Of a DNA stretch of 64,000 nucleotides, positions 59,121 to 64,000 are shown in pieces. Positions within the stretch are counted from its first letter, which is position 1. Every line of letters starts with the position of its first letter. Made by a program: the position numbers and the translations under genes. Source of the stretch: Pseudoduganella violacea (lineage in GTDB: Bacteria > Pseudomonadota > Gammaproteobacteria > Burkholderiales > Burkholderiaceae_D); the NCBI RefSeq assembly GCF_014191875.1, contig NZ_JACHXD010000002.1, forward strand, positions 521,835 to 585,834, in the 5' to 3' direction. Under the pieces are notes generated by a model, which was not told the DNA's origin, ran no database searches, and saw only the letters and a list, made by a program, of their open reading frames with translations.

Positions 59121-60059
59121 ATGGCAGAACGGGCTGCGAGTCTCCAGGCGCACCGGGCGCGCTGCGCAGACCATAACAGCGTGCTCGACGGCGAGGTCAG
59201 GTACGCGCCGATCAAATCCCTCTGGTTCATTGCCATGGCGTGCGCAGCGGTTATCGGCGGTACGATCCAGTTTAGCGCCGGAGCATTCGGCGTCTTCGTC
59301 GGCTCGACCGGGGCTGCCTTGCTTCTGGGACACTCACTCGGAAGCCACCGCAAACTGATCCACAATAGTTATCAGTGCCCTCAGTGGCTTGAATACCTGC
59401 TGGTCTATCTCGGTGTGCAAGTGGGCTTGGCCGGCCCGTTTGGCCTGTTGCGCCAGCACGAACTGCGCGACTACGCGCAACGCCTGCCGACTTGCCACGA
59501 CTACCTTCGCCATGGCCGCGGCGTGTGGACCGACGCCTGGTGGCAACTCCATTGCGAGCTGCACCTGGTTTCGCCGCCACATATCGAACTTGAATCCCGC
59601 ATTGCCGGCGACCGTTTCTACCACTTCCTTGAACGCACGTGGATGCTTCAACAAGTCCCACCCGCGCTGCTGCTCTATTGGTGGGGCGGTTGGGGATTCG
59701 TGTTCTGGGGCGTTTGCGCACGCGTGACGGCCGGCGTATTCGGACATTGGTTGATCGGCTACTTCGCCCATAACCATGGCAGCATGAACTATGAAGTCGC
59801 GGGCGCGGCAGTGCAAGGCCGCAACATCCACCTGACATCGCTCATGACCATGGGCGAATGCTGGCACAACAACCACCATGCTTATCCGGGATCGGCACGC
59901 CTTGGGCTTGCTGAAGGTGAATGGGATCCGGGATGGTGGGTCCTGCAGTGCATGCAATGGGCCGGCTTGGCCTGGGATCTTAAACTACCGGCCGACCTTC
60001 CCATCCGGCCCGAAGTGCGAGCGATCGGCAATGAAGCTTCGCCCGTCGCACTCGACTAA
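59121..60059 (+). CDS. Membrane fatty acid desaturase
   Basis: A 312-residue integral-membrane desaturase with hydrophobic segments at about 30-80 and 170-210. Histidine boxes are HSLGSH near residue 79 and HNNHHAYPGSA near 255. The middle box is unusual: instead of HRxHH there is RQHELRDYAQR followed by CHDYLRHG. GGGAG precedes the ATG at 59121. It would introduce a double bond into acyl chains using a di-iron centre. It is co-directional with the ArsR-family gene and probably under its operator. Confidence 0.84.
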   Translation: MAERAASLQAHRARCADHNSVLDGEVRYAPIKSLWFIAMACAAVIGGTIQFSAGAFGVFVGSTGAALLLGHSLGSHRKLIHNSYQCPQWLEYLLVYLGVQVGLAGPFGLLRQHELRDYAQRLPTCHDYLRHGRGVWTDAWWQLHCELHLVSPPHIELESRIAGDRFYHFLERTWMLQQVPPALLLYWWGGWGFVFWGVCARVTAGVFGHWLIGYFAHNHGSMNYEVAGAAVQGRNIHLTSLMTMGECWHNNHHAYPGSARLGLAEGEWDPGWWVLQCMQWAGLAWDLKLPADLPIRPEVRAIGNEASPVALD

Positions 60060-60091
60060 GCGCCCAGAAGAGAATATGAATCATTCTGACG

Positions 60092-60122
60092 AAAAAAAAG
60101 CCCCGGCGATTTCTCGTCAGGG
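60092..60122 (-). terminator. Terminator of the Doc toxin-antitoxin operon
   Basis: On the minus strand an imperfect GC-rich stem (60101-60122, CCCTGACG..CGCCGGGG) is followed by eight T. It lies 36 bp past the Doc stop codon. A separate CTGACGA/TCGTCAG repeat spans the same area. Confidence 0.6.
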
Positions 60123-60157
60123 TTGATTTCATCACATAAAATTCTGAACTTCTAGCC

Positions 60158-60547
60158 TTACGCTTTGACAAGCCGCTGGCGTATCCAGTCAGCGACCTGT
60201 TGCTCCGTCATCTTACCGGCTGCGGCGGCCAGCATGAAGTTGATGGCATCGACCTCGCTAAAGGCAATCTTTTCGCCATTGATCGCCAGGAACAGACGGC
60301 CAATCACCCAAGCAGTACGCTTATTGCCGTCACTGAAGCCCTTATTTGTAGCAATGCCATAGATGTAGGCTGCGGCAAGGTCTGCCACATCAGGAGGAGG
60401 ATCACCGTAAACGTCGACGTTCGAGGGACGATTGATAGCCGACTCAACCGCATTTAGGTCGCGTATCCCGGACAAGCCACCGTGTACTGCAAGCTCCTTG
60501 TCATGAACGGCGAATACGATTTCTCGCTGTACCCATCGCCAGCTCAT
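60158..60547 (-). CDS. Doc/Fic-family type II toxin with altered catalytic motif
   Basis: A 129-residue death-on-curing-type protein. The Fic/Doc core reads NKGFSDGNKRTAW (68-80). In the canonical HxFxDGNKR motif the first residue is a catalytic His; here it is Lys69. The anion-hole glycine and Asn/Lys/Arg are kept. E. coli phage P1 Doc phosphorylates EF-Tu and needs that His, so activity may be lost or changed. It overlaps the antitoxin gene by 4 bases (ATGA). Confidence 0.83.
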   Translation of the reverse strand: MSWRWVQREIVFAVHDKELAVHGGLSGIRDLNAVESAINRPSNVDVYGDPPPDVADLAAAYIYGIATNKGFSDGNKRTAWVIGRLFLAINGEKIAFSEVDAINFMLAAAAGKMTEQQVADWIRQRLVKA

Positions 60548-60771
60548 TTAGCCAGCACGCGTAGAATCTCACGGTCGTCGTGCATGATCGACTCAGCCAA
60601 CGCCATCTGACGCTCAAACTCAGGGTTGTAGGACGTGATACGCATAGCCCCATCCGGAGCCTCAGTGAGGTACAAGGTATCGCCCTTCTGGACGTTCAAA
60701 ATACGCTTTGCCTCCTTGTTAAGGATCAGCCCTTCAGATGCGCCAACAGTAGTTACTTTGACTGTGAGCAT
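60544..60771 (-). CDS. AbrB/MazE-fold antitoxin
   Basis: A 75-residue protein with an N-terminal swapped-hairpin DNA-binding domain (LTVKVTTVGASEGLILNKEAKRILNVQKGDTLYLTE) and an acidic C-terminal helix for toxin binding. The order antitoxin-toxin with ATGA overlap is standard for Doc-type modules; MazE-fold antitoxins with Doc toxins are common in bacteria. An AT-rich stretch just upstream (about 60785-60805) may hold promoter and operator. Confidence 0.85.
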   Translation of the reverse strand: MLTVKVTTVGASEGLILNKEAKRILNVQKGDTLYLTEAPDGAMRITSYNPEFERQMALAESIMHDDREILRVLAK

Positions 60772-60872
60772 GATGCTCTCCTTGAGCTATATAAGTTTTA
60801 TTATATCCGTGTAAAGGTGCGTCAAGCAGAGCGCTCAAGACACATCAGCGCTTCGCGGAGTTGGAGCGCAAG

Positions 60873-60998
60873 TTAGCCAGCAATTGTAGATTCAGGGGTA
60901 CCAACTCTTATATGCGCTGACGGGCAACTGCGCGCTAGCATGAAGATCAGGGCGCAGGTCAGGATGGCCACGATCATCCATTCAAACATGCGGAGCAT
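60873..60998 (-). CDS. Tiny membrane peptide (second of two)
   Basis: A 41-residue frame: MLRMFEWMIVAILTCALIFMLARSC then a short polar tail. One strong membrane segment is visible. The start at 60998 lies 6 bp past the preceding peptide's stop; no good ribosome-binding site is seen, so translation would rely on coupling. An internal start at 60989 (MFEW) is possible. No family is recognised. Confidence 0.35.
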   Translation of the reverse strand: MLRMFEWMIVAILTCALIFMLARSCPSAHIRVGTPESTIAG

Positions 60999-61004
60999 GA
61001 TTAT

Positions 61005-61097
61005 TCAGCTAGCGCGTGCGACCTGGGCCAGGCGGTAAGTAGGGAAGACGATGCCAGCGGCGATCAGCGCAACCGACAACCAAAGGGAAATTTTCAT
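61005..61097 (-). CDS. Tiny membrane peptide (first of two)
   Basis: A 30-residue frame: basic start MKIS, a hydrophobic segment LWLSVALIAAGIVF and a polar end YRLAQVARAS. GGAGGGG lies 3-4 bases upstream of the ATG, a strong ribosome-binding site for such a short frame. With the next peptide it forms a two-gene set on the minus strand upstream of the Doc/AbrB pair. The rest of the gap to 61392 (about 295 bp) shows only AT-rich, promoter-like sequence. Function is unknown. Confidence 0.42.
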   Translation of the reverse strand: MKISLWLSVALIAAGIVFPTYRLAQVARAS

Positions 61098-61392
61098 TGC
61101 CCCTCCAAGCTGTAGGTAAAGGGCGAAAGGTTCATTGCAGAAATCGGCCGCAGCTTATACGCACCGGACGGAAATAAGGCTGAGCTGGTTCGGGCGGGCC
61201 TTGCCACTTGGCCGGACAGCAAAACAGATCAAAGAGGTAAGTTCCATGCGCCCTTAACCAGTTCAATCTTGGAAGATCCCAATTCGCCCCCATTTAAAAT
61301 TGCACTAAAGTTAATTAATATTTGGCAATTTCATTGAATTTCCAGCTACTGAATGTTACTGTGGGCAATCTGATTCACGTTGACTTCGACTT

Positions 61393-62175
61393 ATGACGAT
61401 TGACATTCAAACCATCCTGGACAGCAAATTAGCGGTCGCCGTTATTTCTGCTATCGGTGGCGGCATCGCAGGCCGACTTGCTGGAATGCTGAAAAACCGC
61501 ATTCAAGAATTGGAATACACGGTTACCCATGATCGAGTTGGCATCTCGGCAAATGACCCTGTATTCGGGTCTGTCAAAGCCGTTTGGAATGGTACGGAGC
61601 TGTCTAACTTGTTTAACAGTACTGTAACCATCACGAACACGACGACCAAGGATCTAAAAGATGTAGTCGTCAAAGTGTATACGGGCAGCACCAAGCTGCT
61701 GACCCAACACGTGTCCATCAAAGGTTCCACATACGTTCCGCAATTTACGGAAGCTTTTAACCAAGCGACGCAAGCGCCGCCAGGAGGACAAGCCAGTGCG
61801 GCGCAGCTGGAGCAATACCTCTCAAGCCGTGAATACAAAATAGGAACGTTGAACCGGGGTCAGCAGGCGATTTTCCAGTTTTTGACCACTGAGCCGAACC
61901 TTGGGAATTCACCACTGATTCTTGCAGAGATCCAGCAAGAAGGGCGTCGTGCGGTCTTTAAGCAAACCGGCCCGGAATATCATGGCGTCCCTGCGCGTCG
62001 CGCCTTAGCAGTCGGCCTTGGCGCCAGCCTGGGTATTCTTATTGGACTTAACTACTTGGATATTCCGATGTGGCTATCTTCTACAGTTGCCATGTGCGCG
62101 GGCTTGGTAGCCGCAAGCATTGGCGCGTGGCTCTATAAGCTGGCGAAGGGCGCGGTTCGCTTTCTGGTTAGCTAG
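61393..62175 (+). CDS. Membrane-anchored protein of unknown function
   Basis: A 260-residue protein. A hydrophobic N-terminal segment (LAVAVISAIGGGIAGRLAGML) is followed by a soluble beta-rich domain (about 40-170, with SVKAVWNGTELSNLFNSTVTITNTT) and two C-terminal membrane segments (about 205-250, LAVGLGASLGILIGLNYL and STVAMCAGLVAASIGAWLY). I do not recognise a family. It is less GC-rich than the core genes and is followed 90 bp later by the HEPN-like gene, next to an IS element. A defence-related role is speculation. Confidence 0.65.
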   Translation: MTIDIQTILDSKLAVAVISAIGGGIAGRLAGMLKNRIQELEYTVTHDRVGISANDPVFGSVKAVWNGTELSNLFNSTVTITNTTTKDLKDVVVKVYTGSTKLLTQHVSIKGSTYVPQFTEAFNQATQAPPGGQASAAQLEQYLSSREYKIGTLNRGQQAIFQFLTTEPNLGNSPLILAEIQQEGRRAVFKQTGPEYHGVPARRALAVGLGASLGILIGLNYLDIPMWLSSTVAMCAGLVAASIGAWLYKLAKGAVRFLVS

Positions 62176-62265
62176 TCTGGGTCGGCCAGTTCAGCCTGGA
62201 CTAGTGCATTCAATGGAAGTTCAAAATACAAATAGCGATTGGGGAAAAACGTGGGCGACGGAAAA

Positions 62266-62865
62266 ATGAGCGAGCAGGAGCAGGAATCTGTTCAAGACTT
62301 GGTGATGGTCATTAACCGTGCGGGACATATCGAGAACTTGTTCAACCAGATTATTTCGGACTATGTTGGACCACGGGAGCACGCATGGTACTTCATGTGG
62401 AGTGTGGTGTTGGACACATCAGTCATGCCGCTTGGCGCTAAGCTCAAAGTGGTGGCGGCAATTGCTCACGAACTGAACTACAAATTCCCGTGGAAAGAAT
62501 CGAACGACGTAATCCAGTATCGCAATTCGTTTGCGCATAACACCTCCGACGCCCATCCGGTTCTCTCAATTGGCACGACGGACGAAGAGACCACATCCTA
62601 CAATTTACTATACACGCTCAACGCTCAAGGCGTGCTTAGAAAAGTTAAGCGGCACGAGGCGTTTACGTTGTTCAATGAAAGCTACAAGACATCAAAAGCC
62701 GCACTGGTCGAGCTGAAGGACTTGGTGCAAAAGCAAATCGCTGAACATAATGCGTTTGCGGCGGCTTCTAAGGCCCAGGAAGGAGATGTCCGGCTCAGTC
62801 AGGTAGCTAGAAAAGCGCGGTCTGGCGGTCTTCTTGAGACTCGCCGCAATCGGCAATACGATTGA
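62266..62865 (+). CDS. HEPN-like protein
   Basis: A 199-residue mostly helical protein. The motif R86-NSFA-H91 (QYRNSFAHNTSD) fits the R-x4-6-H signature of HEPN ribonucleases, usually with a polar residue after Arg. The helix before it (LGAKLKVVAAIAHEL) and after match a HEPN bundle. The C-terminal 40 residues are basic. The ATG at 62266 is preferred; upstream GTG (62251) or TTG (62239) starts are possible. HEPN proteins act as toxins or antiviral RNases; activity here is inferred from one motif. Confidence 0.6.
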   Translation: MSEQEQESVQDLVMVINRAGHIENLFNQIISDYVGPREHAWYFMWSVVLDTSVMPLGAKLKVVAAIAHELNYKFPWKESNDVIQYRNSFAHNTSDAHPVLSIGTTDEETTSYNLLYTLNAQGVLRKVKRHEAFTLFNESYKTSKAALVELKDLVQKQIAEHNAFAAASKAQEGDVRLSQVARKARSGGLLETRRNRQYD

Positions 62866-62975
62866 ATGTAGTGGCTTGGACTTGACCTAACACATAGTGT
62901 CAGATGAGTTAGGATTCGTTTGGGCCGTTTCCGGCAGATGGCAGACAGATACGATGGCGAAAGCAATCAGTCTGG

Positions 62976-63910
62976 CATTCCCCCGTTTAAACGGACACTT
63001 CCGAAAGGTATGATGTCATCTACGGAGGTTTTGTATGAAGCGGGAACGCAGGAATTTCACAGAAGAGTTTAAGCGAGAAGCGGTCAAATTGGTCGGCCAG
63101 CCTGGCGCCACCAGGGCTGGCATTGCTCGGGACCTTGGCATTGGTCCGAATCTACTGGGCCGATGGTGCCGTGACGCGGCTGGTACGAGTAGGTCGGGTG
63201 CTGCTGGCTCTGAGAAGGTATCGTTGGACGAATACGAGCGCATGCGCCGCGAACTAGCCAAGGTAAAGACGGAGCGAGACATATTAAAAAAAGCGCTCGG
63301 GTACTTCGCTGCCGAGCCCAAGTGAAGTATGCCTTTATCGCCCGCCACCGGGCAGTCTGGCCCACTCGAATCATGTGCCGTCTTCTGGGCGTTTCACCTA
63401 GTGGCTTCTACGATTGGCTTGAACGGCCGCCCAGCAAACGTGAAGTCGAGAATCAACGGCTATTGCAAGCGATCCGCGTCAGCCATGAAGCAAGCGATGG
63501 CACCTATGGTTCGCCGCGAATTGTGCGAGACCTTTGGGACGAAGGAGAGAAGTGCAGCGAAAACCGTGTGGCCCGACTAATGCATAAGGCTGGCATTAAA
63601 GCTCGCCATCGACGCCGCCGGCATCCGGGTCAAGTTGTCGGAGAAGTGCACGCAATCGCCCCGAATCTGCTGGATCGCCAGTTTGAAGCTAGTGCGCCAG
63701 ACCAGAAGTGGGCAGCAGATTTTACCTATGTGTGGACTGGCGAAGGATGGCTGTTTGTGGCTGTCGTCCTTGACCTCTTTTCGCGCCGCGTAGTCGGTTG
63801 GTCGATGCAGCCGACCATGACTTCGCAGCTGGTTATGGATGCCTTGTTGATGGCGGTGTTTAGACGTGGACGACCAAGGGAGGTGCTACATCACTCCGAC
63901 CAAGGTGCGG
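62976..63910 (+). mobile_element. IS3-family insertion sequence (3' part displaced)
   Basis: OrfA and OrfB of an IS3-family element are present. A palindromic CCGTTTAAACGG at about 62983-62994 lies near the expected left end, though the exact terminus was not resolved. The element is interrupted inside OrfB near 63906-63910, where a second IS begins. The right end is therefore not in the window. Confidence 0.75.
63035..63325 (+). CDS. IS3-family transposase OrfA
   Basis: A 96-residue protein with the transposase-8-type helix-turn-helix (RRNFTEEFKREAVKLVGQPG; IARDLGIGPNLLGRWCRDA) and a leucine-zipper-like end (ERDILKKALGYFAAEPK). AAAAAAA in ATATTAAAAAAAGC near 63285-63295 is a possible programmed frameshift site, as in other IS3 elements. 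GGAGG lies before the ATG. It overlaps OrfB as GTGA. Confidence 0.9.
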   Translation: MKRERRNFTEEFKREAVKLVGQPGATRAGIARDLGIGPNLLGRWCRDAAGTSRSGAAGSEKVSLDEYERMRRELAKVKTERDILKKALGYFAAEPK

Positions 63911-63939
63911 TGGTCAAGAAATTTCGGACACAACAATAG
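63322..63939 (+). pseudogene. IS3-family transposase OrfB, truncated by insertion
   Basis: The first 190 or so codons are a normal OrfB: HTH_21 region (MHKAGIKARHRRR) and the start of the DDE catalytic domain with first Asp in WAADFTYV and second Asp in HHSDQG. After HHSDQG the frame runs into unrelated sequence (VVKKFRTQQ) and stops. The rest of the DDE domain with the catalytic Glu is missing. It starts at a GTG overlapping OrfA. The enzyme should be inactive unless the second IS excises. Confidence 0.85.
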
Positions 63940-64000
63940 GTTCACGCACTGCCATTTTCCGTTCATAGACGGCGGGCGACAGATTGCCCAATGCTGAATT
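63911..64000 (-). mobile_element. Second IS3-family element, edge only
   Basis: The stretch starts with TGGTCAAGAAATTTCGGACA, a plausible IS terminal repeat beginning TG. The minus strand then encodes the end of a transposase. It is inserted into OrfB of the preceding IS. The element continues beyond the window. Confidence 0.68.
63914..64000 (-). CDS. IS3-family transposase OrfB C-terminus (partial)
   Basis: Twenty-eight codons on the minus strand read NSALGNLSPAVYERKMA and end EPIVVSEIS before the stop. The motif SALGNLSPAxYE is the usual C-terminal end of IS3-family OrfB proteins. The stop codon lies inside the terminal repeat, as is common. Confidence 0.7.
   Translation of the reverse strand, partial: NSALGNLSPAVYERKMAVREPIVVSEIS

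Overview
The window looks like chromosomal DNA from a GC-rich betaproteobacterium. An Oxalobacteraceae relative (Massilia/Duganella/Janthinobacterium type) is my inference, from the GC-rich codon use, a PEP-CTERM protein, a DUF4214/RTX surface protein beside its type I secretion genes, and an ABC-type polysaccharide export locus. No rRNA, tRNA or CRISPR array was seen.

Region 1 (1-14.7 kb) is a surface-layer and signalling block. It holds a type I secretion system (start of a TolC-like gene, HlyD, ABC exporter), a small DinJ/YafQ toxin-antitoxin pair, a 1420-residue DUF4214/RTX protein that is probably the exported substrate, a FecR-domain protein, a CHASE2 nucleotide cyclase, a TPR/beta-barrel protein, a VanZ-like protein and a CRP-type regulator. 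Textbook TGTGA-N6-TCACA sites lie upstream of the exporter and of the surface protein, and a one-mismatch site lies between the FecR and cyclase genes. All three have a -10-like hexamer at class II spacing. I read this as one cyclic-nucleotide-controlled surface-layer module.

Region 2 (14.8-31.9 kb) is a polysaccharide locus: Wzm/Wzt-type ABC exporter, FkbM methyltransferase, a 1393-residue protein with three glycosyltransferase units, a HAD-UbiA fusion, a DPM-like GT2, GtrA, two GT-C-like membrane proteins, an OafA/SGNH acyltransferase and a GT2 gene broken by an internal deletion. Region 3 (32-41.8 kb) is mostly housekeeping: RhlE helicase, divergent NRAMP transporter, esterase, PEP-CTERM protein, LpxO-like hydroxylase, PLP-dependent cysteine-synthase-like enzyme, hydrolase and regulators, with a paired-hairpin repeat at 37.8 kb.

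Region 4 (41.9-46.1 kb) carries five small secreted cysteine-patterned peptides of one family, interrupted by a TetR gene and a hydrolase/isomerase operon. Region 5 (46.2-55 kb) is accessory: a RES toxin-antitoxin pair, a TpsB remnant, a LysR gene, a 395-residue protein with the T-x2-LSGC/His signature of BLF1/CNF-type deamidases, a LysR remnant, an MFS transporter, and an orphan T6SS cargo module (Hcp, MepA-like murein endopeptidase, three periplasmic immunity-like paralogs plus the relic of a fourth). Region 6 (55-64 kb) has a DUF5694 protein, a chemoreceptor, IclR and ArsR regulators, a desaturase, a Doc-type toxin-antitoxin pair, two tiny membrane peptides, a membrane protein/HEPN pair and an IS3-family element interrupted by a second one at the window edge.
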